Below, piece by piece: positions 50,566 through 59,131 of a stretch of 64,000 bases of DNA. Source of the DNA: an uncultured beta proteobacterium (GTDB lineage Bacteria > Pseudomonadota > Gammaproteobacteria > Burkholderiales > Burkholderiaceae_E); contig CAIZNI010000056.1 in NCBI GenBank assembly GCA_903934295.1, positions 124,001 through 188,000 on the forward strand, written 5' to 3'. The position numbers were made by a program, and so were the translations under genes. The first letter of the stretch is position 1, and every line of letters begins with the position of its first letter. The notes beneath the pieces were generated by a model, which was not told the DNA's origin, searched no databases, and worked only from the letters and a program-made list of their open reading frames with translations.

Positions 50566-52536
50566 TCAGGCGGTGCCGGCGGTGACCGCCCCCGGCGCGC
50601 GCCGGGTGGCCACCCGGCGGTAGCGCGCATCCAGCACGGCCGACAGGCCGCCCAGCGCCATCAGCACGCAGCCCAGCCAGATCCAGTTCACGAAGGGCTT
50701 CACATGCACCCGGACCGCCCAGGCGCCGCTGGGCAGCGGTTCGCCCATCGCGACATAGACGTCGCGCAGCAGGCTGCGATCGATGGCGGCTTCGGTCATC
50801 GGCTGACGCGAGGCCCGGTAGATGCGCTTTTCCGGGTTGAGCACCGCCACGGTGTCGCCGCCGCGACTGAGCACGAAGCGCCCGCGCGTGGCATCGTAGT
50901 TGGGGCCGGCGACGGTTTCCAGTCGCTCGAAGCGCAGCGAATAGCCCGACAGCTCGAGGGTGGCGCCCGGTGCGAGGCTCTGTTCGCGCTCGGTCTCATA
51001 GCCTTTGACCATGGTGACCCCGATCACGAAGACCGCGATGCCCAGGTGAGCCAGATTCATGCCCCACTGGCTGGCCGACAGCAACCGCAGACGGCCCCAC
51101 TGGAGGCGGCCGCCGGCACGCATGGTTTCAAGCAGTCCCGCGGCGGTGGCCGCGATGATCCAGAAGGCGAAAAGCAGGCCCAGACTGACCATCGGGCGCA
51201 CACCGTCTCGGGTGAGGGGCGCCAGCAGCGCTGCCACGACCGCGACTGCCAGGGCCCAGCGCAGCCGGCGCGCCAGGTCCGGCAGATCGGCTTCGCGCCA
51301 GCGGGCCAGCGGTCCCACGCCCATCAGGAACAGGGCGGGTGCCATCAGCGGGTAGAACACCGTGTCGAAGTAGGGGGGGCCGACCGACAGCTTGCCCAGT
51401 CCCAGGGTGTCCAGGGCCAGCGGATAGAGCGTGCCCAGCAGCACCGCGGCCATCGCCACCACCAGCACGATGTTGTTGGCCAGCAGCATCGATTCGCGCG
51501 AGATCAGGGCGAAGCCCGAGCCCACGCCGATACCGGGCGCCCGCCAGGCGAACAGCACCAGCGAGCCGCCGATCACGATCGCCAGGAAGATCAGGATGAA
51601 CACGCCGCGCGTGGGGTCGGTGGCGAAGGCATGCACCGAGGTGAGCACGCCCGAGCGGACCAGGAAGGTACCCAGCAGCGACAGGCTGAAGGCAAGGATC
51701 GCCAGCAGCACGGTCCAGCTGCGAAACGCGCCGCGCTTCTCGGTGACTGCCAGCGAGTGGATGAGGGCGGTGCCCACCAGCCAGGGCATGAACGAGGCGT
51801 TTTCCACCGGATCCCAGAACCACCAGCCGCCCCAGCCGAGCTCGTAGTAGGCCCAGAAGGAGCCCAGGCAGATGCCCAGCGTGAGAAAGCACCAGGCGAT
51901 GGTGGTCCACGGACGCGCCCAGCGCGCCCAGGCGGCGTCGAACCGGCCCTCGAGCAGACCCGCCACTGCGAAGGCGAACGCCACCGCGAAGCCGACGTAG
52001 CCCATGTAGAGCAGCGGCGGATGAAACACCATGCCCGGGTCCTGCAGCAGCGGGTTGAGATCCCGCCCGTTGGCGGCTGCCGGGAGCAGCCGTTCGAAAG
52101 GGTTCGAGGTGAAGATCAGAAACAGCAGCAGCCCGCCCGAGATCAGGCCCAGCACGCCCAGCACCCGCGCGCGCAGGGTGGCCGGCAACGAGGCCGACAG
52201 CAGCGCGACCGCGGCGCTCCAGCCGGTGAGCATCAGCAGCCACAGCACCATCGAGCCTTCGTGGGAGCCCCACGAGGCGGCCACCCGGTAGGCCAGCGGC
52301 AGCGCGGAATTCGAGTGCTGGGCGACCAGCGCCACCGAGAAGTCGTTGGCCACGAACAGCGTCACCAGACAGGCGCCGGCGAACAGCACCAGCGCGAACG
52401 ACGACAGTGCCGCCGGCGCTGCCACCGCCATCAGGCGCGAGTCACGCCGCCAGGCGCCGACGAGTGCCAGGATGTTCATCAGGAAGGTGATCGGCAGCGC
52501 CAGCGTCAGTGCGAACTGGCCGAGTTCAGCGGTCAT
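50566..52536 (-). CDS. ccmF: Heme lyase subunit CcmF
   Basis: A 656-residue polytopic membrane protein, the size of CcmF (E. coli 647). About 14-15 hydrophobic segments. The haem-handling WWD domain is [20 protein letters not shown], and the periplasmic haem-ligand His residues appear in [12 protein letters not shown] and the [15 protein letters not shown] region. HQF-type C-terminal regions [16 protein letters not shown] also fit. It receives haem from CcmE and joins it to the apocytochrome together with CcmH and CcmI. The start overlaps the ccmE stop. Confidence 0.95.
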   Translation of the reverse strand: MTAELGQFALTLALPITFLMNILALVGAWRRDSRLMAVAAPAALSSFALVLFAGACLVTLFVANDFSVALVAQHSNSALPLAYRVAASWGSHEGSMVLWLLMLTGWSAAVALLSASLPATLRARVLGVLGLISGGLLLFLIFTSNPFERLLPAAANGRDLNPLLQDPGMVFHPPLLYMGYVGFAVAFAFAVAGLLEGRFDAAWARWARPWTTIAWCFLTLGICLGSFWAYYELGWGGWWFWDPVENASFMPWLVGTALIHSLAVTEKRGAFRSWTVLLAILAFSLSLLGTFLVRSGVLTSVHAFATDPTRGVFILIFLAIVIGGSLVLFAWRAPGIGVGSGFALISRESMLLANNIVLVVAMAAVLLGTLYPLALDTLGLGKLSVGPPYFDTVFYPLMAPALFLMGVGPLARWREADLPDLARRLRWALAVAVVAALLAPLTRDGVRPMVSLGLLFAFWIIAATAAGLLETMRAGGRLQWGRLRLLSASQWGMNLAHLGIAVFVIGVTMVKGYETEREQSLAPGATLELSGYSLRFERLETVAGPNYDATRGRFVLSRGGDTVAVLNPEKRIYRASRQPMTEAAIDRSLLRDVYVAMGEPLPSGAWAVRVHVKPFVNWIWLGCVLMALGGLSAVLDARYRRVATRRAPGAVTAGTA

Positions 52537-53012
52537 GGGCGGGTGCTCCGGGTGGCCTGGTCGACGAACTGCTGGGGGGCGCCCACCGGGTGCCCGGCGC
52601 GCTTGAGCGCTTCGGCGGCCTCGGGGGGCATGTAGTTCTCATCATGCTTGGCCAGCACTTCGCTGGCGCGAAACGAGCCGTCGGGCTGGACCTGGCCCTG
52701 GGCGACCACACCACGCCCTTCCTTGAAGAGGTCCGGCAGGATGCCCTTGTACGCGACCTGGATGGTGCGCGCGTTGTCGGTGACCCGGAAGTTGATCTGG
52801 GTGCCGTCGGCTTCGCGGCGCAGGCTGCCGTTCTCGACCAGGCCGCCGATCCGGAAGGTCTTGCCCTGGGGCGCTTCGCCGGCGGCGATCTGGGTCGGGG
52901 TAAAGAAGAACACCAGGTTGCTCTGGAAGGCATTGAGCACCAGGCCGACGGCGACCGCCAGCGCCGACACGCCACCCAGGATCCAGATCATGCGTCGGTG
53001 GCGGGGCTTCAT
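52533..53012 (-). CDS. ccmE: Periplasmic heme chaperone CcmE
   Basis: A 159-residue protein anchored by one N-terminal helix ([22 protein letters not shown]). The OB-fold contains [21 protein letters not shown] and [21 protein letters not shown]. The haem-attachment motif is [12 protein letters not shown] with H123 (family H-x-x-x-Y form). It binds haem covalently through this His after CcmC loading, and releases it to CcmF. The start overlaps the ccmD stop (ATGA). Confidence 0.96.
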   Translation of the reverse strand: MKPRHRRMIWILGGVSALAVAVGLVLNAFQSNLVFFFTPTQIAAGEAPQGKTFRIGGLVENGSLRREADGTQINFRVTDNARTIQVAYKGILPDLFKEGRGVVAQGQVQPDGSFRASEVLAKHDENYMPPEAAEALKRAGHPVGAPQQFVDQATRSTRP

Positions 53013-53167
53013 TGGTCATCCTCCTGCGAGTTCAGTTCGGCCTGTCGGATCGCGTGCCGGCGGCGCCGGCGCAGCAGCCACAGTTCCAGGGCGATCGCCG
53101 CGGCCATCATGCCGTAGGAGCCCCAGACAAAGAACCCGTAGCCGCCCATGTGGAAGAAGTCGCGCAT
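53009..53167 (-). CDS. ccmD: Cytochrome c maturation small membrane protein CcmD
   Basis: A 52-residue protein missed by the ORF track, read on the minus strand from ATG 53167: [19 protein letters not shown], then a hydrophobic segment ([13 protein letters not shown]) and a basic tail [14 protein letters not shown]. Length, single helix and position between ccmC and ccmE match CcmD, which releases holo-CcmE from the CcmAB-C complex. The start lies 7 bp after the ccmC stop, and the stop overlaps ccmE. Confidence 0.93.
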   Translation of the reverse strand: MRDFFHMGGYGFFVWGSYGMMAAAIALELWLLRRRRRHAIRQAELNSQEDDQ

Positions 53168-53174
53168 GATCGGT

Positions 53175-53924
53175 TCAGCCCTGCCGGCCGAGCTGGCGGG
53201 CGATTGCGTCGCTGCCGCCCTCGCGCTCGATGATGATGCTGCGCACCCGGTGCAGCGCGACCGCGATCGAATAGAGCCAGGCCGCCAGCGCCATCACCAG
53301 CATGGCGGTGAGCATCATCCGGGCCATGCGGGGCGAGCCGGTGAGCGAGACGCTGGCGCCCTGGTGAAGCGTGTTCCACCATTTCACCGAAAAATAGATG
53401 ATCGGGACATTGATCGCGCCGACCAGGGCCAGCAGCGCGCTGGCGCGGTCGGCCCGGCGCGGCTCGTCGATGGCCGCGCGCAGCGCCATGAACCCGAGAT
53501 AGAGGAACAGCAGGATCAGCGTCGAGGTCAGGCGCGCGTCCCAGACCCAGTAGGCGCCCCAGGTCGGACGGCCCCACAGCGCGCCGGTCCACAGGGCGAG
53601 GAAGGCGAACAGGGCACCGGTGGGCGCCAGTGCCTGCGCCATCATCGCCGACAAACGGGTGTTCCAGATGAGCGAAGCGGCGCACCAGCCGGCCATCACC
53701 AGGTAGATGAACATCGCCATCCAGGCCGCCGGCACGTGGATGAAGATGATGCGGTAGGCCTCACCCTGCTGCCAGTCGGTGGGGGCGACCACGAGCCCGA
53801 GGTAGAGGCCGATCACGGTCAGCAGCGCCGCCGCGCCGCCGAACCACGGGATCAGCCGTCCGGCCAGCGGGAAAAAGGCCGCCGGCGAGGCGAACCGAAA
53901 CCAGGGCTTGGTGTCTTTGCTCAT
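53175..53924 (-). CDS. ccmC: Heme exporter/handling protein CcmC
   Basis: A 249-residue membrane protein with six hydrophobic segments. The WWD motif is GAYWVWDARLTSTLIL, and periplasmic His residues lie in FIHVPAAWMAMF and KWWNTLHQGASVS, both family landmarks. It presents haem to CcmE at the periplasmic face. Its start overlaps the ccmB stop by four bases. Confidence 0.96.
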   Translation of the reverse strand: MSKDTKPWFRFASPAAFFPLAGRLIPWFGGAAALLTVIGLYLGLVVAPTDWQQGEAYRIIFIHVPAAWMAMFIYLVMAGWCAASLIWNTRLSAMMAQALAPTGALFAFLALWTGALWGRPTWGAYWVWDARLTSTLILLFLYLGFMALRAAIDEPRRADRASALLALVGAINVPIIYFSVKWWNTLHQGASVSLTGSPRMARMMLTAMLVMALAAWLYSIAVALHRVRSIIIEREGGSDAIARQLGRQG

Positions 53925-54643
53925 TCGTAGGCGATTTTAACCGCGAGGGCGGTCGCGAAGGGGCCCAAGACCCAGCAGCCGATGAGGCCGGCCGCCAGCA
54001 GGGACAGGTGGGCCGCGGCGCCCAGGCCGCTGGCGGCGGCCTCGGCGGCACCGGCGCCGAAGATCAGGATCGGCACCGCCAGCGGCAGCACCAGCAGCGC
54101 CAGCAGCGCGCTGCCGGCGCGCGCGCCCAGGGTCAGCGCGGCGCAGATCGCGCCCAGCCACGACAGGCCGGGCGTGCCCAGCGCGAGACTCGCGGCCAGC
54201 GCCAGCATCGCGTCGGTGCTCATGCCGAACTGCAGCCCTGCCAGCGGCGCGAGCAGCACCAGCGGCAGTCCACTGGTCAGCCAGTGCGCCAGGACCTTGC
54301 CCGCCACCAGCGCCGGCAGGGGCGCCGGTGCCAGTACCAGCTGTTCCAGCGTGCCGTCGGCATGGTCGGCGGCGAACAGCCGCGGCAGCGACAGCAGCGA
54401 GGCGAGCAGGGCCGCGACCCAGGCGATCCCGGGTGCGATCTGGGCCAGCAGCGTCGGCTCGGGACTGACGCCGAGCGGGAACAGGGTCATGACCAGGACG
54501 AAGAACACCACGATCAGGGCCAGCTCGGCTTTCGATCGCATGGCCAGGCGCAGGTCGCGGGCGCAGGCGTGAGCCAGCGCGGCCAACGCGCCGGTGGTGG
54601 CGGTGGCGCGCAGGCGCGGCGATGCGGTGGCGGGGCTGCGCAT
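53921..54643 (-). CDS. ccmB: Heme ABC-type exporter permease CcmB
   Basis: A 240-residue protein with about six hydrophobic segments. The CcmB core reads RDLRLAMRSKAELALIVVFFVLVMTLFPLGVSPEP, IAPGIAWVAALLASLLSLPRLF and DGTLEQLVLAPAPLPALVAGKVLAHWL. It pairs with the CcmA ATPase in releasing holo-CcmE from CcmC. The first about 25 residues (Ala/Thr/Arg-rich) extend beyond most homologues; a later start is possible. Gap to ccmA 15 bp. Confidence 0.95.
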   Translation of the reverse strand: MRSPATASPRLRATATTGALAALAHACARDLRLAMRSKAELALIVVFFVLVMTLFPLGVSPEPTLLAQIAPGIAWVAALLASLLSLPRLFAADHADGTLEQLVLAPAPLPALVAGKVLAHWLTSGLPLVLLAPLAGLQFGMSTDAMLALAASLALGTPGLSWLGAICAALTLGARAGSALLALLVLPLAVPILIFGAGAAEAAASGLGAAAHLSLLAAGLIGCWVLGPFATALAVKIAYE

Positions 54644-54658
54644 GGGATCGGTGCCGCC

Positions 54659-55333
54659 TCAGGCGGCCGCGCGCACGCGCGCCGGGGCCTGCAGGCGGAT
54701 CACCCGGGCATCGCGCTGGGAGGGGACTTCGAGGTGGGTGGCGACCACCGCGCAGCCGCCCGCGACCAGGTGCTGGTCGAGCAGGTGGGCGAACAGGACC
54801 TGACCGTCGGTGTCCAGTGCGGTGTTGGGTTCGTCGAGCAGCCACAGCGGCCGCCGGCCGAGCACCAGGCGCGCCAGCCCGACCCGCCGGCGCTGACCGG
54901 CTGACAGGCGCAGGAAGGGCAGGTGACGCTGGCGACCCAGTCCCACCCGGTCGAGCGCGGCATCGACCGCCGGCCCGTGATCGCCGGCGGCGCCCAGATC
55001 CAGCCAGGCCTGCTGGAGCAGGTTCTCGCGCGCGGTGAGGGTGTCCTTCCAGCCGCTGGCATGGCCCTGGTAGAGGATGACCGAATGCCAGTCGGGATCG
55101 CCGGCGCGGCGTGGCTGGTCGTGCCAGCGCACATCGCCGGCGCTGGGACGGATCAGGCCGGCGATGATGCGCAGCAGCGTCGATTTGCCGCTGCCGTTGT
55201 CGCCGGTCAGCATCAGCCACTGGCTGGCGGGCAGGTCCAGGTCGAGGTTGGTGAAGAGGGTGCGGTTGCCCATCGTGCAGGCGAGGCCCCGGCAGCTGAG
55301 CAACGCCGTCGGTTCGGGCGGGGTGTCCGTCAC
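54659..55333 (-). CDS. ccmA: Cytochrome c maturation ATP-binding protein CcmA
   Basis: A 224-residue ABC ATPase starting at GTG 55333. Walker A is TGDNGSGKSTLLRIIAGL, the signature LSAGQRRRVGLARL (CcmA-typical LSAGQ), Walker B PLWLLDEP. CRGLACTMGNRTLFTNL at the start fits the family. It energises removal of holo-CcmE from the CcmC complex. The start overlaps the ccmI stop (GTGA), so translation is coupled to the upstream ccmI. Confidence 0.95.
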   Translation of the reverse strand: MTDTPPEPTALLSCRGLACTMGNRTLFTNLDLDLPASQWLMLTGDNGSGKSTLLRIIAGLIRPSAGDVRWHDQPRRAGDPDWHSVILYQGHASGWKDTLTARENLLQQAWLDLGAAGDHGPAVDAALDRVGLGRQRHLPFLRLSAGQRRRVGLARLVLGRRPLWLLDEPNTALDTDGQVLFAHLLDQHLVAGGCAVVATHLEVPSQRDARVIRLQAPARVRAAA

Positions 55334-56748
55334 GGGACGACCTGATCGATCCGGATCGCGAGATCGCGCCGTCCGGGGGGGCCCGCCGCGCTGACGCCGA
55401 ACAGGTCGCCGCTGGCGCGAATCGCGTTGCCACTGGCGCTCAGTCGCGCCTCGATGATCAGGGGGCCGGCCTGCGAGGGCTTGCTGGCCGGATTCATCGC
55501 GTCGGCATCGCTCAGCTCGAAGGTGATGGGCAGCTGTTGCGGCGTCAGGCGGCGAGCGGCCAGCGGCATGCGCGGGCCCTCGGCCAGTCGCGCCGACACG
55601 AAGAGCACCGTGCCCGGTGGCAGCCGGTTGGCCAGTGAGGGATCGATCTCGATCCGGCCGGCCGCCACGGGGCCCCCGGGGGCCGATGCAATGGGCGCGT
55701 TGGGCGCGTTGGGCGCGTTGGGTGCGGCGGGTGCGGCGGGTGCGGCAGATGCGGCAGATGCGGCAGATGCGGCAGATGCGGCAGATGCGGCAGGCGCGGC
55801 AGGCGCGGTGGGCCCCCCGGCGGCGCTGCCCGCACCCGTTGCGCCGCCTGGTGCCGCTGCGACGCCGAGCGTGGTTTCGATGCGGCCGATCGCCTCGCCG
55901 ATCGCGCCGGCTTGTCCCGAATCGGGCGGCAGCAGGTCGCGCAAGGTTCGCAGCGTGGTCAGTGCGGACTTCAGGTCGCCGTTGCGGTACTGGGCCGCAC
56001 CCATGAGGGCCAGCGACTTTGGATCGCGCGGGTCGATTGCCAGCGCGCGCGTCAGCAGCGCGACCGGTTCGGGGCCGAACTCGCCGCCCTTCAGGCTGAC
56101 CAGTACATCGGCGTAGTCGGCGAGCAGGCGCGCGCTGGGCGGCGAAAAATGCTGGGCCGCCTTCGCGAACGCCTCAGCTGAACCGGCCAGATCGCCCTTC
56201 ATGCGCAGCGCTTCGGCCAGCATGGCCCATGCCTCGCCGTCGGTTGCCGCGCGGGTGGCGCGTTCGCGCAGGTCGGCGATCGCGGCGTCGAGTCGTGCCG
56301 GATCCATCTCGCCACGCAGTTCGAAGGGGTCGAGCGCCACCACGCCGGGCGCACCGACGCGGTCATAGACCAGCGCGGCCACCAGCGGGATCGCGAGGGC
56401 GAGACCCGTGACGAGCAGCCAGGGCTTGCCGGCGCTGGCGGATCGGCCAACGGCGGTGACCGGTGCTGGGCCGTCCGCCGGAAAATGATCGGCGACTTCG
56501 GCCACCAGTTCGGCCTGGGCGCGCTGCGCTTCCTCCGGGCTCAGGCGACCGGCCTGTGCCTCGGTGTCGATTTCATGGCGGCGGTCGCGATAGACGGCGA
56601 GCCGCTTGGCGTCGTCGGCGGCGAGCGTCGATTCGCCCGCGTGGGGCGCGGCCGCAGGCCCGCCGCGCGGGGTGCGCAGCAAAGGCCAGATGACGGCGGC
56701 GGTGGCGGCGCAGGCAAGCACCGCGAGCGCTACCCAGAAAGCTGTCAT
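55330..56748 (-). CDS. ccmI: Cytochrome c biogenesis protein CcmI/CycH (TPR protein) with a low-complexity linker
   Basis: The start ATG at 56748 (MTAFWVALAVLACAATAAVIWPLL) gives 472 residues. The N-terminal part follows CcmI-1: one helix, DAKRLAVYRDRRHEIDTEAQAGRLSPEEAQRAQAELVAEV, then a second helix near KPWLLVTGLALAIPLVAALVY. TPR-like repeats at about 180-320 (ATDGEAWAMLAEALRMKGDLAGSAEAF, DPKSLALMGAAQYRNGDLKSALTTL) bind the apocytochrome. A run of (A-A-S/P)n and (N-A-P)n triplets, about 40 residues, separates them from the C-terminal beta-rich domain (IEIDPSLANRLPPGTVLFVSARLAEGPRMPLAARRL). It lies upstream of ccmA, unlike the common ccmABCDEFGHI order. Confidence 0.93.
   Translation of the reverse strand: MTAFWVALAVLACAATAAVIWPLLRTPRGGPAAAPHAGESTLAADDAKRLAVYRDRRHEIDTEAQAGRLSPEEAQRAQAELVAEVADHFPADGPAPVTAVGRSASAGKPWLLVTGLALAIPLVAALVYDRVGAPGVVALDPFELRGEMDPARLDAAIADLRERATRAATDGEAWAMLAEALRMKGDLAGSAEAFAKAAQHFSPPSARLLADYADVLVSLKGGEFGPEPVALLTRALAIDPRDPKSLALMGAAQYRNGDLKSALTTLRTLRDLLPPDSGQAGAIGEAIGRIETTLGVAAAPGGATGAGSAAGGPTAPAAPAASAASAASAASAASAAPAAPAAPNAPNAPNAPIASAPGGPVAAGRIEIDPSLANRLPPGTVLFVSARLAEGPRMPLAARRLTPQQLPITFELSDADAMNPASKPSQAGPLIIEARLSASGNAIRASGDLFGVSAAGPPGRRDLAIRIDQVVP
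55693..55811. repeat. Run of 9-bp tandem repeats in the ccmI linker
   Basis: About 13 contiguous 9-bp units in four subtypes: GTTGGGCGC-type (x3), GCGGCGGGT-type (x2), GCGGCAGAT-type (x5) and GCGGCAGGC-type (x2). They encode three-residue repeats (N-A-P, P-A-A, S-A-A) between the TPR and C-terminal domains of CcmI. The blocks of identical units show expansion of individual variants, as expected from slippage. Confidence 0.93.
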
Positions 56749-56845
56749 GGAGATGGGCAACTCGTTGATTTTGCTGGATTGTCGCACACGCCCCGCACCG
56801 TCTCCCGCTGGGAGCGGCGCAGGCCGGGGCGGCGGGGCCGGCCGA

Positions 56846-58018
56846 TCAGGCGGGCAGCAGGGGGCCGCGCGCCAGTCGGGCGGTCAGGGTATCGAGAAAG
56901 CTCAGGCACTGGACGAGTTGCGAGCCCTCGACGTATTCGTCGGGCTGATGGGCGACCCGGATCTCGCCCGGCCCGCAGACCACCGTCGGCACGCCGGCCT
57001 CCTGAAGCATCCCGGCCTCGGTGCCGAAGCTCACGCGACCGAATCCTTCGTGCGGACACAGGGGCGCCAGCGCCTGCGCCAGATAGCGGTTGCCGCGTTC
57101 ATCCAGGCCCGGCGCATCGAGGATCTCGTCGATGACGATGTCGCACTCGGGCGAGACCTGGCGCATCGCCGGCACCAGCACGCGCGCGCAGTGATCGCGG
57201 ATGCGCGCCACGATGTCGCCGGCCGCCACCCCGGGCAGCGTGCGGATCTCGAACATGAATTCGCAGTCGCGGGCGGTGATGTTGTGGGCGGTGCCGCCAT
57301 TGATCACGCCGGCGTGCACGCTGGTGTGGGGGAATTCGAAGCCGTCGTGGCGCTCGGCCTGATTGAGTTCGCGCTGCAGCGCGCTCAGGAAGACGATGAT
57401 TTCGGCCGCGGTCTCGACCGCCGAGACGCCCTGGTCGCGCAGCGAGGAGTGCACCGAGAAACCGCGCACCCGGCAGCGGAAGATGGCGGTTCCCTTGTTG
57501 GCGACCACCACCTGCATGCGGGTGGGCTCGCCGATGATGCAGGCCGACGGGCGCACCGGCGCCTGGGCGAGGTGGCGGGCCAGCAGCCGCATGCCGTGCA
57601 TGTTGCTCTCCTCGTTGAAGGACAGCGCCAGGTGCACCGGCGAGGACAGTCGCGCGCTGACTAGCCGCGGTATCGCATCGACACAGCAGGCGATGAATCC
57701 CTTCATGTCGGCACTGCCGCGCCCGAGCCAGCGGCCATCGCGCTCGGTGAGCCGGAAGGGGTCGGTGCTCCAGTCCTGTCCGGCGACCGGCACGACATCG
57801 GAGTGGCCCGAGAGCATCACGCCGGGTCGATCGGCCGGGCCGATGGTGGCGAACAGATTGGCCTTGCCGGGCTCGTCGCCGGGCTGGATCAGGGCCTTGA
57901 TGCCGTGATCGTCCAGCCGGTTGGCCACCCACTCGATCAGCTCGATGTTGCTGCGGCTGCTCACGGTGTCGAAGGCCACCAGGCGCTCGAGGATGGCAAG
58001 GGTGCTGTCGAGTTTCAT
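56846..58018 (-). CDS. argE: Acetylornithine deacetylase ArgE-type M20 peptidase
   Basis: A 390-residue M20 family metallohydrolase. Zinc ligands and catalytic residues: VMLSGHSDVVPVAGQDWSTDPF (H, D), GRGSADMKGFIACCVD (D), LSFNEESNMHGMRLL (catalytic E and ligand E), and the C-terminal PTVVCGPGEIRVAHQPDEYV (His). Order and length fit ArgE, which removes acetate from N-acetyl-L-ornithine in arginine synthesis; related deacylases for other N-acyl amino acids are an alternative. Its stop lies 97 bp before ccmI on the same strand. Confidence 0.9.
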   Translation of the reverse strand: MKLDSTLAILERLVAFDTVSSRSNIELIEWVANRLDDHGIKALIQPGDEPGKANLFATIGPADRPGVMLSGHSDVVPVAGQDWSTDPFRLTERDGRWLGRGSADMKGFIACCVDAIPRLVSARLSSPVHLALSFNEESNMHGMRLLARHLAQAPVRPSACIIGEPTRMQVVVANKGTAIFRCRVRGFSVHSSLRDQGVSAVETAAEIIVFLSALQRELNQAERHDGFEFPHTSVHAGVINGGTAHNITARDCEFMFEIRTLPGVAAGDIVARIRDHCARVLVPAMRQVSPECDIVIDEILDAPGLDERGNRYLAQALAPLCPHEGFGRVSFGTEAGMLQEAGVPTVVCGPGEIRVAHQPDEYVEGSQLVQCLSFLDTLTARLARGPLLPA

Positions 58019-58110
58019 GGACGGGCTGCCGGGAAAGGAGTCGTCGGAGTGTATCGGATGGCCTGTCGGCCTCTGCTAAGGTGGGGTCATTCCCCGGCCG
58101 GAGCCCCTGC

Positions 58111-59019
58111 ATGAAACCGATCGTCGCCCTGGGCGAACCCCTTTATGAATTCAGCCGGCTTCCCGGCACGGTCGAGTTCCGCCAGGGGTTCGGTGGCGAC
58201 ACGTCCAATTTCGCGATCGCAGCTGCGCGTGTCGGGGCCCGGGTCGCCTACCTGTCACGGGTCGGCGACGACCCGTTCGGCGATGAACTGCTCGACCTCT
58301 GGCGCGCCGAAGGGGTCGATGCCCGCGCGGTCGAGCGGGTGGCGCAGGGGGCCACCGGCCTCTATTTCATTACCCACGGGCCGCAAGGCCACGTCTTTTC
58401 CTACCGACGTGCCGGTTCGGCGGCGTCGGCGATGACCTTCACGCCGGGCTTTGCGGCGGTGGTGGGCGAGGCTGCCTGGCTGCATGTGTCGGGCATTTCG
58501 CAGGCGATCAGCGAGACCGCCTGCGACACCGTGTTCGCGGCGATCGACCATGCCCGCACGCACGGCGTACCGGTGTCCTACGACCTGAACCACCGCGTGC
58601 GCCTGTGGCCGGCGGCGCGCGCGGCGGCGATCGCCCGGGCCACCATCGCGCAGTGCGACCTGTTCCTGCCGAGCCTGGACGAGGCCGCGGCGCTGTTCGG
58701 TATCGCATCGGCCGATGCGCTGATCGACTGGTCGCATGCACTGGGGGCGCGTCGGGTGGCGGTGAAGGCCGGCGCGGCGGGAGCAGTGGTCAGCGATGGG
58801 GTGAGCCGGGTCACGATACCGGGGCATCCGGTGACCGCGATCGATGCCACCGGCGCGGGCGACTGCTTCGGCGGGGTGCTGGTGGCCCGGCTGGTGGCCG
58901 GCGATCCGCTGGCGGACGCGGCGCGCGCGGCCTGTGTCGCGGCGGCACTGAGCACCACCGGCTACGGCGCGGTCGCGCCCTTGCCGGATTGGGCGCGGAT
59001 CCGGGGCCTGCTGGGCTGA
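58111..59019 (+). CDS. kdgK: PfkB-family sugar kinase, probably 2-keto-3-deoxygluconate kinase (KdgK-like)
   Basis: ATG 58111 (MKPIVALGEPLYEFSRLPGTVEFRQGFGGDTSNFAIAAARVG) after GGAG gives 302 residues. FGGDTSNFAIAAARVGARVAYLSRVGDDPFG is the first ribokinase signature; the second is DATGAGDCFGGVLVARLV with catalytic Asp. TGLYFITHGPQGHVFSYRRAGSAAS resembles the substrate region of KDG kinases as I recall them. It would phosphorylate KDG or KDGal in sugar-acid catabolism, which fits the dehydratase operon at 36.4 kb, though it is 20 kb away. Divergent from argE. Confidence 0.83.
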   Translation: MKPIVALGEPLYEFSRLPGTVEFRQGFGGDTSNFAIAAARVGARVAYLSRVGDDPFGDELLDLWRAEGVDARAVERVAQGATGLYFITHGPQGHVFSYRRAGSAASAMTFTPGFAAVVGEAAWLHVSGISQAISETACDTVFAAIDHARTHGVPVSYDLNHRVRLWPAARAAAIARATIAQCDLFLPSLDEAAALFGIASADALIDWSHALGARRVAVKAGAAGAVVSDGVSRVTIPGHPVTAIDATGAGDCFGGVLVARLVAGDPLADAARAACVAAALSTTGYGAVAPLPDWARIRGLLG

Positions 59020-59045
59020 TCGGGCCGCCAGGGGGCGGCTTCGCC

Positions 59046-59131
59046 GTCAGCCCCCGATCGTCAGCCCCCGATCGTCAGCCCCCGATTGTCGGTCCCCGAC
59101 CGTCGCCCGCGATCCTCAGCCCCCGATCGTC
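59046..59131. repeat. About six copies of a 14-bp unit (GTCAGCCCCCGATC) reaching into the end of the next gene
   Basis: Three near-identical units at 59046, 59060 and 59074, then two diverged units, then TCAGCCCCCGATCGT (59116-59130), which contains the stop codon and last codons of the minus-strand gene at 59116-60162. The intergenic copies are therefore duplicates of that gene's 3' end, with the last ones diverged. A 14-bp unit is not a multiple of three. Confidence 0.88.
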
